From NIES-981 sp044374745 (lineage in GTDB: Bacteria > Cyanobacteriota > Cyanobacteriia > PCC-6307 > Cyanobiaceae): a stretch of DNA of 64,000 nt. The stretch lies in contig JBILNZ010000008.1 in NCBI GenBank assembly GCA_044374745.1, positions 1-64,000 on the forward strand, written 5' to 3'. The number at the start of each line of letters is the position of its first letter. The first letter of the stretch is position 1. The position numbers were made by a program, and so were the translations under genes. The notes under the pieces were generated by a model. That model did not search any database, had not been told where the DNA came from, and saw nothing but the letters and a program-made list of their open reading frames with translations. Shown piece after piece: positions 8,245-16,604 of the stretch.

Positions 8245-8472
8245 TCAGGACTCTTGACTCCACTGCCCGCCTAGTGACTGGGCCAGCTGGGGCGGTGCTC
8301 CGAGTTGTTGGCGCATCACCCACTGGGTGGCGGCCTTCTGGCTCTGCCAGGCCTGCAGCAATTGTTTGGCGATGCCGCGCAGGGCCGTGACATCTCCCGT
8401 TTCATCGATGGCCCGGTTCATCCGTTCCAGTTCGAACTGCTGACCGAGACTGAGGGCGAGGGGTTCGGACAT
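8245..8472 (-). CDS. Conserved small cyanobacterial hypothetical protein
   Basis: A 75-residue soluble, mostly helical protein with the stretches LSLGQQFELERMNRAID and IAKQLLQAWQSQKAATQWV. It has no cysteine pair, signal or membrane segment. I recognise the style of a short conserved cyanobacterial protein but cannot name a family. ATG 8472 gives a start of MSEPLAL; an in-frame ATG three codons upstream (8481) is the alternative. It is convergent with htrA, with only four bases between the stops. Confidence 0.7.
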   Translation of the reverse strand: MSEPLALSLGQQFELERMNRAIDETGDVTALRGIAKQLLQAWQSQKAATQWVMRQQLGAPPQLAQSLGGQWSQES

Positions 8473-8581
8473 GGGTCGCATCCGACGAATCAGTGATCCG
8501 CTAATGCTACAAACTGTTTCGATGGGTTGCGTAGCGGCTGCGACACTCTCTCGGCTTTGTGTTTGATCGCTGGTCCCGGGC

Positions 8582-10321
8582 TCAGGCTGCTGATGCCCGA
8601 TCCTTGCTTTGGCGGGCGGCCTTTTTCTCCTTCTGTTTGGCCCGGTTGGCAGCCTGCTTGGCGGCGCGGGCCTCGGCCTCGGCTGCGGAATGGGCTGCCT
8701 CGGCCTCTTCCTGCTTCTTCTCCTGGTAGTAGGCGTAGTCGCCCCGGTAGAGCACCAGCTCGCCGTCGCGCAGCTCCACGATCTTGTTGGCCACCCGGGA
8801 GATGAAGTAGCGGTCGTGGCTCACCAGCAGGGCGGCGCCCTCATAGGCGATCAGGGCGTCCTCCAGCATCTGCTTGGCCGGGATGTCGAGGTGGTTGGTG
8901 GGCTCATCGAGCACCAGCAGGTTGCAGGGCTTGAGCAGCATCAGCGCCAGGGCCAGCCGTGCCTTCTCGCCGCCGGAGAGTTTGCCCGCCTCCTTGAACA
9001 CGCTCTCGTTGGAGAAGCAGAAGCTGCCCAGCAGGGAGCGCACCTGGGTCTGGGTCCAGTCGGGCACCACCTCGAAGATCGTGTCGATCACGGTTTTGGA
9101 GAGGTCGAGGGCCTCCGCCTGGTTCTGCTCGAAGTAGCCGGCGATCACGTTGTGCTCGCCCAGGCCCGCCCTGCCCTCATCGGGCTGTTCGCTGCCCATG
9201 ATCAGCCGCAGCAGGGTGGATTTGCCGGCGCCATTGGGGCCCACAAAGGCGATCCGATCGCCCCGCTCCACCTCCAGCTCGGCGCCCAGAAACAGGATCT
9301 GCTCTCCGTAGCTGAGGGTGAGGTCCTTCACCTCGGCCACCAGCCGGCCGGAGCGGGGCGGTTCGGGGAAGCGGAAGCGGGGGCCTCCCACCGTTTCCAC
9401 CGGCGCTTCGATCCGCTCCACCTTCTCCAGCAGCTTCTCGCGGCTCTTGGCCTGGGTGGAGCGGGTGGCGCTGGCGCGGAAGCGATCGATGTAGGCCTGC
9501 TGGGCGCTGAGTTCCTTCTGCTGGCGCTCAAACGCCGCCTGGGAGGCTTCGCGCTCCAGGGCTTTCTGCTCCAGGTGCTGGCTGTAGTTGCCCAGGTAGG
9601 TGCGCGAAACGCCCCGCTCGGTCTCCACGATCTGGGTGCACACCCGATCGAGGAAGGTGCGGTCGTGGCTGATCACCACGATCGCAGCGCTCTGCTCGAT
9701 CAGGTAGCCCTCCAGCCACTGGATCGTCTCCACGTCCAGGTGGTTGGTGGGCTCATCCAGCAGCAGCAGGTCGGGATCCTGGAGCAGGATCTTGCCCAGG
9801 GCGATGCGCATCTGCCAGCCGCCGGAATAGTCGGCCACCAGCTGCTCGGCCCCCTCGGGTGTGAAGCCGATCGTGGGCAGCAGCTTGTCGATGCGGGCGT
9901 CGAGCTCGTAGCCGTGCAGGGCCTCGAAGCGCTCGTGCAGGTGGCCCAGCTCGTGGATCAGTTCCTCGAGGTGGTCGGGATCGCTGGCGGCCTTGTCGCT
10001 GGCCATCTCGTGCTCCACCGCATGTTTGCGGTTAAGCACCACCGCCGCCTCGCCGAAGGCCTGGAACAGCTCCTCGCGCACCGTGCGCTGCGGATCCACG
10101 TCGAATTCCTGCTGCAGGTAGGCGATCCGCGGTGAGCCCTGTTTCACCACGCTGCCGCTGCTGGGCTCCTCCAGGCCGGCGATGATGCGCAGCTGGGTGG
10201 ATTTGCCGGCGCCGTTGACGCCCACCAGGCCGATGCGATTGCCCGCCTTCACCTCCCAGGTGACATCGCGCAGCACCTCTCCGGTGGGGTAGATCTTGCC
10301 GATGCGTTCGAGGCGGAGCAC
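8582..10321 (-). CDS. ABC-F family ATPase
   Basis: This 579-residue soluble protein has two ABC domains and no membrane domain, as in ribosome-associated ABC-F translation factors. Domain 1: Walker A GVNGAGKST (about 34-42), signature YSGGWQMRIAL, Walker B LLLLDEPTNHLD. The interdomain linker (about 250-320) is charged and helical. Domain 2: Walker A GPNGAGKST, signature LSGGEKARLAL, Walker B LLVLDEPTNHLD. The C-terminal tail is Ala/Lys/Glu rich (about 540-579). Whether it corresponds to EttA, Uup or YheS classes is not clear; linker comparison would decide. It has no obvious operon partner. Confidence 0.92.
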   Translation of the reverse strand: MLRLERIGKIYPTGEVLRDVTWEVKAGNRIGLVGVNGAGKSTQLRIIAGLEEPSSGSVVKQGSPRIAYLQQEFDVDPQRTVREELFQAFGEAAVVLNRKHAVEHEMASDKAASDPDHLEELIHELGHLHERFEALHGYELDARIDKLLPTIGFTPEGAEQLVADYSGGWQMRIALGKILLQDPDLLLLDEPTNHLDVETIQWLEGYLIEQSAAIVVISHDRTFLDRVCTQIVETERGVSRTYLGNYSQHLEQKALEREASQAAFERQQKELSAQQAYIDRFRASATRSTQAKSREKLLEKVERIEAPVETVGGPRFRFPEPPRSGRLVAEVKDLTLSYGEQILFLGAELEVERGDRIAFVGPNGAGKSTLLRLIMGSEQPDEGRAGLGEHNVIAGYFEQNQAEALDLSKTVIDTIFEVVPDWTQTQVRSLLGSFCFSNESVFKEAGKLSGGEKARLALALMLLKPCNLLVLDEPTNHLDIPAKQMLEDALIAYEGAALLVSHDRYFISRVANKIVELRDGELVLYRGDYAYYQEKKQEEAEAAHSAAEAEARAAKQAANRAKQKEKKAARQSKDRASAA

Positions 10322-10443
10322 GGGGGAGGGGCGCTGGAGGACGACCGCAGCGCGGCCGCCCTCATCATCCCTGGCCGTGGGGCAGGGGTGAGCCGCTGCG
10401 ACACCGCTCCGGCAGACTCCGGACAGTTGCGGCTGGTCTCGCC

Positions 10444-10734
10444 ATGATCAAGCGCCTGGAGCAGGTGGCTGCCCTGGTGGTGGCGGCGGGGTTGGCGATC
10501 GTGAGTTACTGGCTGTTTTTCAGCTGGGCCCAGGGCGGCGGATCTGATCAGCGCCAGCGCCGCAGCCTGTTGCTGCCGCCCCAGGCCCCGCTCTCAGAGG
10601 CCGCCGCGGGCCTTGAGCAGCCACTGTTTGCTGGCCGGATCATCGAGGGAGGCCACATGGGCTCGCACCTGCTCCCGGTTCACCGGCAGGTTGAGCTCCT
10701 GGCCGAGGGCCACGATGTGGTCGAGGGCGCCTGA
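10444..10734 (+). CDS. Possible small membrane protein overlapping the convergent gene
   Basis: The N-terminal 50 residues look like real protein: a basic start, then a hydrophobic helix (VAALVVAAGLAIVSYWLFF) and a basic loop. The last 47 codons lie antisense to the coding part of the 10594-10911 gene and look like shadow sequence. The frame is 96 codons in total. A real short membrane protein whose 3' end overlaps its neighbour is plausible, but the annotation is tentative. Confidence 0.4.
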   Translation: MIKRLEQVAALVVAAGLAIVSYWLFFSWAQGGGSDQRQRRSLLLPPQAPLSEAAAGLEQPLFAGRIIEGGHMGSHLLPVHRQVELLAEGHDVVEGA

Positions 10735-10911
10735 AGGATCCTGCAGCGCCTGGCGGAACAGGGCCTGGGTGAGTTCCGTGTCGGCGCTGATGCGGGCGTA
10801 GAGGGCCGCGGCGTTGTTCGCATCAGCCTGCTGGCTGTTAGTGCTGGGGCTGCTGGCGCTGGGGCTGCTGGAGTCAGGGGCCGCGGCCGCCTGGTTGAAC
10901 GCGTCGTTCAT
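10594..10911 (-). CDS. Small protein with Nif11-like helical domain
   Basis: A 105-residue protein in two parts. The N-terminal half (about 1-45) is low complexity, rich in Ala, Ser, Pro and Gln. The C-terminal half (about 46-105) carries ISADTELTQALFRQAL and IVALGQELNLPVNREQ, which resembles the Nif11 pattern of short amphipathic helices. It ends in ARGGL. Nif11-like proteins occur widely in picocyanobacteria, some as leaders of modified peptides. Here nothing follows the Gly-Gly, so a precursor role is not supported. ATG 10911 was chosen because the upstream extension lacks protein-like composition. Confidence 0.65.
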   Translation of the reverse strand: MNDAFNQAAAAPDSSSPSASSPSTNSQQADANNAAALYARISADTELTQALFRQALQDPSGALDHIVALGQELNLPVNREQVRAHVASLDDPASKQWLLKARGGL

Positions 10912-11014
10912 CGACTGGCGGGACAGATCGATCGGAGGGAGTGTTCTGACCCTATGGGGCCAGCCCCCTCGCGGCCATAGGCCGGACACATTTGGAGTTG
11001 GATTGATCCAGTGA

Positions 11015-11266
11015 TCAGGCGGCCCGTGGGGAGTCACTCACCGGATTGCCGCAGGCGGAGGCATCTTCCATGCTGCGGGCATCCAGGCAGAGCACCTTGC
11101 GCAGCTGGGCGTAGTTGGCGGCCAGGGCCGTGCGCCCCTCCTGTTGGGCGCCATATTCGGCCCGTTGCAGCACGTGGTGGAGGTGGGTGAGCAGGTAGGT
11201 GCTGATCACCGCCGACACCAACACATCGCTGCGCTCAGCGGTGCTGCGCTCGCGTCTTCTGGGCAT
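11015..11266 (-). CDS. Conserved small hypothetical protein
   Basis: An 83-residue protein with a very basic start (MPRRRERS), a central helical region (VLVSAVISTYLLTHLHHVL, then RTALAANYAQLRKVLC) and a Ser/Ala tail. I cannot assign a family. ATG 11266 precedes the basic stretch; the frame is open to 11311. It is transcribed away from the ribbon-helix-helix gene, across an intergenic region with two inverted repeats. Confidence 0.6.
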   Translation of the reverse strand: MPRRRERSTAERSDVLVSAVISTYLLTHLHHVLQRAEYGAQQEGRTALAANYAQLRKVLCLDARSMEDASACGNPVSDSPRAA

Positions 11267-11340
11267 GGTCTGGCCTCCGACCTCAGGGGCTGAACGGATG
11301 ACATGCCACAAGTTTAGTCGTGGATACTATCCGTAAGCAT

Positions 11341-11369
11341 CACCGTACACTGGTGTCCACGAAAGGACA
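11341..11369. promoter_or_regulatory. Two adjacent inverted repeats in a divergent intergenic region
   Basis: CACC-N7-GGTG at 11341-11355 is followed, with overlap, by TGTCC-N6-GGACA at 11354-11369. Both lie in the 179-base gap between the small hypothetical gene (minus) and the ribbon-helix-helix gene (plus). Such paired short dyads suit dimeric ribbon-helix-helix repressors, so an autoregulatory operator is a reasonable inference. Confidence 0.4.
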
Positions 11370-11445
11370 TCCCTGACAGCTGGAGACTGCTGGCTCCCCT
11401 TCCGGGGGCTGTCGGTGCTCCGCCCGACCCTCGCCCTCAGCAGCT

Positions 11446-11760
11446 GTGGCCACCCGCCAAACCTCCTCCAGCGGTCGGCCCAAGTCGCCCCGGATTCAGG
11501 TGGTGCTCCCCGAGGACCTGTGTGAACGGCTGGCCCTGCTGGCCGATGCCGAGGCCCGTACCGTGAGCAACATGGCCCGGGTGTTGATCCAGCAGGGCGT
11601 GGAGCGGCTGGAGCGCCAGCTCCGCCACCAGGCTGACCAGGAGGCGCCCCCGCTGGGAGGTTCCGATCGTTTTCGCCACCAGCTGGAACGCCAGGAGATC
11701 CAGGGGCCCCGCCGCTTGCGGGGGGCCCCCCGCCGGGTGCGACTGCAGCGACCCGACTGA
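11446..11760 (+). CDS. Ribbon-helix-helix DNA-binding protein
   Basis: A 104-residue protein with a beta-strand and helix pair at residues 14-50: PRIQVVLPEDLCERLALLAD then RTVSNMARVLIQQGVERL. This is the ribbon-helix-helix pattern (CopG/Arc/MetJ superfold). The N-terminus and C-terminal 40 residues are basic. No toxin-like gene follows: the next gene downstream is anmK, converging from the other side. The start is GTG 11446. It probably regulates itself or the divergent gene through the dyads upstream. Confidence 0.75.
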   Translation: MATRQTSSSGRPKSPRIQVVLPEDLCERLALLADAEARTVSNMARVLIQQGVERLERQLRHQADQEAPPLGGSDRFRHQLERQEIQGPRRLRGAPRRVRLQRPD

Positions 11761-11780
11761 GGGGCCGGCCTCAACGTGCT

Positions 11781-12980
11781 TCAGTCGATGGGGCCAGCCG
11801 GTTCGGCCCGGACGCCCAACCGGCACCTGACCCTGGCGCCGGTGACGCTGGGGGCGTTGCCAGGGTGGGCTTGCTGGTGCCACCAGGCCAGCAGCGCAAA
11901 GACGAGGGCCTCTCGCTGGTTGTCGGCGATGCCCATGTCAGCCAGCGGCCGAACGGCCGTGCCGCGGCAGCGGCGGCCCAGCTCGGCCATCAGGGTGCGG
12001 TTGCGGCAGCCTCCGCCCGCGACCAGCAACTCCACCGGCCGGGTTGCCAACCTGCTGAGGTCCTGGGCCACCACCGAGGCACTCAGGGCCGTGAGACTGG
12101 CCAGGGCATCGGCGGGTTCCAGTTCGCTGTCCCGCAGGTGGGCGGCCTGTTCCAGCTCCGCCAGCCGTCGGTCCAGGTCGGCGGCGCCAAACAGCTCGCG
12201 ACCGGTGGATTTGGGCGGTGGCTGCTGGAAGTAGCTCTCCTCCAGCCAGGTGGCGATCAACTGTTGGTCGGGATTGCCCTGGGCCGCCCAGCTGCCATCG
12301 GGATCAAAGCTCTGCCGGCCCTGGCTGAAGCGGCTCACCGCCAGGTCGAGCAGGGTGTTGGCGGGGCCGCAGTCCCAGCCCTGCACGCTCTGAAAGCGGT
12401 CTGGCCCGCAGGCCGGTGGCACCACGGTGAGGTTGGCGATGCCGCCGAGGTTGAGCAGGGCCCGCCAGCCGGGAAGCCGGCCCAGCAGGGCCTCATCGGC
12501 GGGAGGTACCAGGGGCGCCCCCTGGCCACCCAGGGCCAGATCGGCGGCCCGGAAGTCCGAAATCACCGGGCGCTGCAGCAACTGGGCCAGCAGTGGTGCC
12601 TGCAGCACCTGCCAGCTGGCGCCGCGGCGGGAGCCCTCGGGGGGGCGGTGCCACACGGTCTGGCCATGGCAGCCCACCAGGGTGGCCAGGCCCTGGGGGT
12701 CGCACTGGCGGGCCGCGGCGGCGTGCTGCTCGGTAAGGGCTTCGGCCAGATTGAGCCAAGAGAGGCTGCCCATGGGCTGCCCCTGGCCAGCGGCGATCAG
12801 CTGCTGGCGCAGATCATCGGGATACGGCAGGAACTTGCTGTTCAGGATGCGCCAGTGCGGCCGGCTGGGCTTCCCCTGAAACCAGGCCAGCACCGCATCC
12901 ACCCCATCGGCGCTAGTGCCACTCATCAGGCCGAGCACGGCAGTGCCGGTGCGCCAGCGGTGGCTGCTTCGTGCTGTCAT
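11781..12980 (-). CDS. anmK: Anhydro-N-acetylmuramic acid kinase
   Basis: AnmK phosphorylates and opens 1,6-anhydro-MurNAc released from peptidoglycan, giving MurNAc-6-phosphate for recycling. The 399-residue protein starts with the diagnostic GLMSGTSADGVDAVL (about 17-31). Further family motifs are GCHGQTVWHRP, DFRAADLALGGQGAPLVP and LNLGGIANLTVV. ATG 12980 was chosen because the frame upstream runs through the terminator of the peroxiredoxin gene. The C-terminus ends 21 bases from the convergent ribbon-helix-helix gene. Confidence 0.93.
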   Translation of the reverse strand: MTARSSHRWRTGTAVLGLMSGTSADGVDAVLAWFQGKPSRPHWRILNSKFLPYPDDLRQQLIAAGQGQPMGSLSWLNLAEALTEQHAAAARQCDPQGLATLVGCHGQTVWHRPPEGSRRGASWQVLQAPLLAQLLQRPVISDFRAADLALGGQGAPLVPPADEALLGRLPGWRALLNLGGIANLTVVPPACGPDRFQSVQGWDCGPANTLLDLAVSRFSQGRQSFDPDGSWAAQGNPDQQLIATWLEESYFQQPPPKSTGRELFGAADLDRRLAELEQAAHLRDSELEPADALASLTALSASVVAQDLSRLATRPVELLVAGGGCRNRTLMAELGRRCRGTAVRPLADMGIADNQREALVFALLAWWHQQAHPGNAPSVTGARVRCRLGVRAEPAGPID

Positions 12981-13019
12981 TGCCCTCGGCTCTGCTATCT
13001 CCTGGCTTGCTCCCTGCTG

Positions 13020-13046
13020 AAAGCCCCCGGCCACAGATCCGGGGGC
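13020..13046 (-). terminator. Hairpin terminator after the 1-Cys peroxiredoxin gene
   Basis: On the minus strand, perfect 8-base arms GCCCCCGG/CCGGGGGC with an 8-base loop are followed by TTT. It lies 26 bases past the peroxiredoxin stop and 40 bases before the anmK start. The T run is short, so termination may be partial. Confidence 0.65.
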
Positions 13047-13071
13047 ATGCTCGGTCAACTGGCCCGCAGCT

Positions 13072-13707
13072 TCACTTGTTGGGCTGGGGCGTCATCCGCA
13101 GGTAGGGCTTGATTTCGGTCACGCCCTTGGGGAACTTGTTGCGAGCTTCCTCGGTGGGGATCGAGGGCACCACCACGCAGTCGTCGCCATCCTTCCAGTT
13201 CACGGGGGTGGCCACCTGGTGGTAGTCGGTGAGCTGCAGGGAGTCGATCACCCGCAGGATCTCATCGAAGTTGCGGCCAGTGCTGGCGGGATAGGTGATC
13301 TGCAGGCGCAGCTTTTTGTTGGGGTCGATGATGAACACCGACCGAACGGTGAGATTGTTGAGCGAATTGGGATGGATCATCCCGTAGAGATCGCTCACTT
13401 TCTTGTCTTCGTCGGCCAGAATCGGGTAATCAACCGTCGTGTTCTGCGTCTCGTTGATGTCACCGATCCATCCCTGGTGGCTGGTGGCTGAATCCACGCT
13501 CAGGGCGATGGTCTTGACATTGCGCTTCTCCCACTCGGGGCGCAGGCGTGACACTTCACCCAGCTCAGTGGTGCACACGGGGGTGTAGTCGGCGGGGTGG
13601 GAGAACAGCACCACCCAGCTGTCGCCGGCATAGTCGTAGAAGTTGATCGGGCCCAGCTGGGAATCCTGTGTGAAGTCAGGAACGGTGTCGCCGAGTTGCA
13701 GGCTCAT
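13072..13707 (-). CDS. 1-Cys peroxiredoxin (Prx6 type)
   Basis: A 211-residue peroxidase reducing H2O2 and alkyl hydroperoxides. The N-terminal thioredoxin fold carries the peroxidatic site HPADYTPVCTTELGEV (Cys at about position 46). No resolving cysteine is present, which places it in the 1-Cys Prx6 group. The C-terminal dimerisation arm with TPVNWKDGDDCVVVPS is also typical, and length matches the family. ATG 13707 gives the usual start MSLQLGD. It is a single gene with its own terminator. Confidence 0.95.
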   Translation of the reverse strand: MSLQLGDTVPDFTQDSQLGPINFYDYAGDSWVVLFSHPADYTPVCTTELGEVSRLRPEWEKRNVKTIALSVDSATSHQGWIGDINETQNTTVDYPILADEDKKVSDLYGMIHPNSLNNLTVRSVFIIDPNKKLRLQITYPASTGRNFDEILRVIDSLQLTDYHQVATPVNWKDGDDCVVVPSIPTEEARNKFPKGVTEIKPYLRMTPQPNK

Positions 13708-13845
13708 GGCAGGGGGGTGAAGGGAAAGAAGAAGGGAAAAGGGCGAAGCTCCTGCCGCCGCGATGCTGGCGGAGGACTGAATGGACGTGCCCCATGACGG
13801 GGCGGCAGACACATCAATAGCCGTGTTCCCGGCTCCAGGACATCC

Positions 13846-14058
13846 CTAGAGGTTGACGTGTCGGCAGATCAGCGGGGGCATCACCACAGACATGGTGAGC
13901 GTAAGGGGCAATCCCTGGCGGGTGATATCCAGAAACCGGTACGGACCGGGGCCGGACAGGGTCAGGTTGGTCTGGTCACCAACCGGGCTGGGGACGCTTT
14001 GGCTGGCCACGGCAATCAGCAGGGCCAAGGTCGCGGCGTAGCGCACCAGCAGGATCAT
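13846..14058 (-). CDS. Small putative secreted protein
   Basis: A 70-residue frame with a signal-peptide-like start (MILLVRYAATLALLIAVASQ) followed by about 45 polar residues with the stretch GPGPYRFLDITRQGLPLTL and one cysteine near the end. I do not recognise it. Signal-peptide structure and the lack of a competing gene support it, but its size and isolation leave doubt. Confidence 0.45.
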   Translation of the reverse strand: MILLVRYAATLALLIAVASQSVPSPVGDQTNLTLSGPGPYRFLDITRQGLPLTLTMSVVMPPLICRHVNL

Positions 14059-14259
14059 CTGCTTCGGGCTGCGGATCGCGTTCGAGCCGAGCAGTCCAGG
14101 GACCGCGGGAGCCGGGCCGCGCTAGGACCTGGGCAGGCTTTCGCATGGGGGCGGTGATCCGGCGGAGAGCATAAGACGCCTCCCGTGTCGGGAATCTGCC
14201 TGGTTGGAAGGCATGCCCAGACTGGCTTGGTGGTTGCCTGCTCGGGATGGGGGGCTGTT

Positions 14260-15963
14260 CTACGGCGCCAAGCTGGGTTGTTCGTCCCCTGCGGGTGAGG
14301 CGGGCCACGCCCGCAGGATGTGCCGCAGGCGCTCCAGTCCGAGCCCCTCTGTCGCGGACACGTACAGGACATCCGGCTCCAGGCTGCGTGCCCGCTCCAT
14401 CTCAGCCGCGTCGCAGCGGTCGATCTGGTTGGCCACCAGGCGCCGTGGGATCTGGCAGTCGAGCGAGTCGAGAATGGCGTGCACGGTGCGGCGCTGCTCC
14501 GGCCAGCTGGGATCGCTGAGATCCACCACCACGAGTAAGCCATCGGCGGAGAGGGTCTCCTCGAGGGTGGAGCGGAACGCCTCGATCAGGGCGGGTGGCA
14601 GATCGCGGATGAAGCCCACCGTGTCAGTGAGCAACAGGGTGTCGCGGCTGGGTTCCCCTGGAACGGTCAGATCGATGCGGCGGGTGGTGGGATCGAGCGT
14701 GGCAAACAGCTTGTTCTCCGCCAGCACCGCCGTCCGCCCCTGGCCCTTGCCCAGGGCATTCAGCAAGGAACTTTTCCCGGCATTGGTGTATCCCACGAGT
14801 GCCAGCCGGCGCATTCCGCTGCGGCCCTGGCGCAGGCGTGCCCTGTGCTCAGCCAGTTGCCGCCCGTCCCTCTGCAGCCGTTCGATCCGCCGGGCGATCA
14901 CCCGGCGATCTTTCTCCAGCTGGGTTTCACCCGGCCCGCGAGTGCCGATGCCGCCGCCCTGGCGGGAGAGGCTCCGGCCCCGACCCATCAGCCGCGGCAG
15001 CCGGTAGCGCAACTGGGCCAGTTCCACCTGCAGCCGGCCAGCGGCACTGGCGGCCCGCTGGGCAAAGATGTCCAGGATCAGCTCACTGCGGTCGCTCACC
15101 GGCAGATCCAGCAGGCGCTCCAGGTTGCGCCCCTGCACCGGTGTGAGTTCCCGATCGGTCACGACGAGGGTGGCTCCCAGACGGCGGGCCTCCAGCGCTG
15201 CTTCCGCCAGCTTCCCCTCCCCCCAGATGGTCTGGGGCGCTGGCTGGCTGCGGCGCTGTTCCACCACCCCCACAGGGATGGCGCCGGCGCTGCGCACCAG
15301 TCCCTCCAGCTCAGCAATCTGGCGCTGGGCCGTGGCCCGATCACCCGGGGAGAGGGCCAGCAGCAGCACCCGCTCAGCTCCTGGATCGGCATTGGCCCCT
15401 CCCCTGGTCTGGGGTGCCGCAGCCGAATGCCCCTCGGCTTCCGCCAGGGGCATTCGGCTGCACAGCTGGCTCAAATCGCCGCGTTCCACGGTCGTCCAGG
15501 CCGGCTGGCCCTCTCCCGCCCCTGGGCTGTAGCAGGGGGCCAGCAGGAGGGCGGTCCAGGCGCCGCTTCTCTCCGGCCGATCACCGAAGCGCAGCCATAG
15601 GCAAGGATTCAGATCCAGCCCGACAACCCCCTCCAACAGGGGAGGGTCCAGGTGTTTGCTGCGGCCGCAACAGGTGATCAGGCGCAGCCCACTGCCCTGC
15701 CGGCGCGGCGACCCGGGCAGGGCTTCCAGCAGCCGCCCGGACTGCTCCAGCGGCCCCACCCACAGCAGCCGGCAGAGGCCACGCCCATCCACGACCAGGG
15801 TGAGGGGCAGCTCCAGTTCCTGGCTCAGTTCGGCCAGCCGCTCGCGACACAGCTCCTCGGCAACCCCTGTCTCCGGGTGGCGGCGGTGGCATAGCCGCTC
15901 CAGCCGTCGCCGCTGGGCCGGCCGCAGGCCCGCGGTTCGTCCCGCCAGCACCCCCTGCCTCAA
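14260..15963 (-). CDS. hflX: GTPase HflX with N-terminal extension
   Basis: HflX binds ribosomes and splits or rescues stalled subunits in a GTP-dependent way. The 567-residue protein has a cyanobacterial N-terminal extension (about 1-190), the HflX domain (GEGKLAEAALEARRLGA, GGIGTRGPGETQLEKDRR) and a G domain with P-loop LVGYTNAGKSSLLNAL, switch DTVGFIRDLP and NQID for the G4 motif. I set the start at TTG 15963, which overlaps the stop of the HAD gene as TTGA, mimicking the usual ATGA coupling. GTG 12 bases later is an alternative. It is the last gene of the operon. Confidence 0.92.
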   Translation of the reverse strand: MRQGVLAGRTAGLRPAQRRRLERLCHRRHPETGVAEELCRERLAELSQELELPLTLVVDGRGLCRLLWVGPLEQSGRLLEALPGSPRRQGSGLRLITCCGRSKHLDPPLLEGVVGLDLNPCLWLRFGDRPERSGAWTALLLAPCYSPGAGEGQPAWTTVERGDLSQLCSRMPLAEAEGHSAAAPQTRGGANADPGAERVLLLALSPGDRATAQRQIAELEGLVRSAGAIPVGVVEQRRSQPAPQTIWGEGKLAEAALEARRLGATLVVTDRELTPVQGRNLERLLDLPVSDRSELILDIFAQRAASAAGRLQVELAQLRYRLPRLMGRGRSLSRQGGGIGTRGPGETQLEKDRRVIARRIERLQRDGRQLAEHRARLRQGRSGMRRLALVGYTNAGKSSLLNALGKGQGRTAVLAENKLFATLDPTTRRIDLTVPGEPSRDTLLLTDTVGFIRDLPPALIEAFRSTLEETLSADGLLVVVDLSDPSWPEQRRTVHAILDSLDCQIPRRLVANQIDRCDAAEMERARSLEPDVLYVSATEGLGLERLRHILRAWPASPAGDEQPSLAP

Positions 15964-16604
15964 GAACGTCGCACCTGGATGCAGGGCAGGCCTGCGGCGG
16001 CGGCCCCGGCCAGGTCCTCTGGGCTGTCGCCCACATGCCAAACCTGGCTTGCCTCCAACTGGAGCTGCTCGAGCGCGATGTGGAAGGGGGCCGGATCGGG
16101 TTTGGCTGCGCCGGCGCTGCTGGAGACCACCACCGCATGCAACCAGGGGGAGAGGCCGAGCTGCTCCAGCAGGCCCGGCAGGCGGCTGTCGAAGTTGCTC
16201 ACCACCGCCAGCTTCAGACCTTGCCCATGCCAGCGCCGCAGCTGGCCTTCCACATCGGCGAAGACATGCCAGGCCGCGGCGTCGGCAAAGTGGTTGAAGA
16301 GGGCTTCGCCCAGCGACTCAGGCATCGTCGTGGCTCCGGCAGCCTCCAGGCTGGTGCGAATGCGCTCGCTCCACCAGGCCAGCTCGGCCTCGCGCAGCGC
16401 CGGGCCGGAGAGGCCCGGGAAGGCCAGGGGCGGGGCGTTGCGGTAGGCCTGGCGGAAACTCCGTTCGATCCGCTGGGCATTCAGGTTGAGGCCGTGCAGC
16501 TCGGCCAGCTGGGCGTAGGTGCGGCCCACGGGCTCCCGGAGGCCGATCAGGGTGCCCATCGCATCGAGCAGGAGCCCCTGGGGTGCTGGCAGGTTGGAGG
16601 ACAT
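15960..16604 (-). CDS. HAD-family hydrolase
   Basis: A 214-residue haloacid-dehalogenase-type phosphatase. Motif I LLLDAMGTLIG (about 11-21) has Asp-x-Met in place of the usual Asp-x-Asp. Motif II is AVVSNFDSRLPG, motif III is the Lys in AAKPDP, and motif IV is HVGDSPEDLAGA. The cap region lies at about 25-100. The substitution at the second motif I position is seen in dehalogenase-like and some phosphatase subfamilies, so activity is open. ATG 16604 overlaps the NDH-2 stop by one base (TGATG), and its own stop overlaps hflX. Confidence 0.88.
   Translation of the reverse strand: MSSNLPAPQGLLLDAMGTLIGLREPVGRTYAQLAELHGLNLNAQRIERSFRQAYRNAPPLAFPGLSGPALREAELAWWSERIRTSLEAAGATTMPESLGEALFNHFADAAAWHVFADVEGQLRRWHGQGLKLAVVSNFDSRLPGLLEQLGLSPWLHAVVVSSSAGAAKPDPAPFHIALEQLQLEASQVWHVGDSPEDLAGAAAAGLPCIQVRRS

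Noticed and set aside
11446..12980. Toxin-antitoxin pair formed by the RHH protein and its neighbour
   Set aside because: The neighbour is anmK, a full peptidoglycan-recycling kinase, and it is convergent rather than downstream.
14281..14340. Inverted repeat near the 3' end of hflX as a terminator
   Set aside because: The stem lies within the coding sequence for the HflX C-terminus and has no T run.
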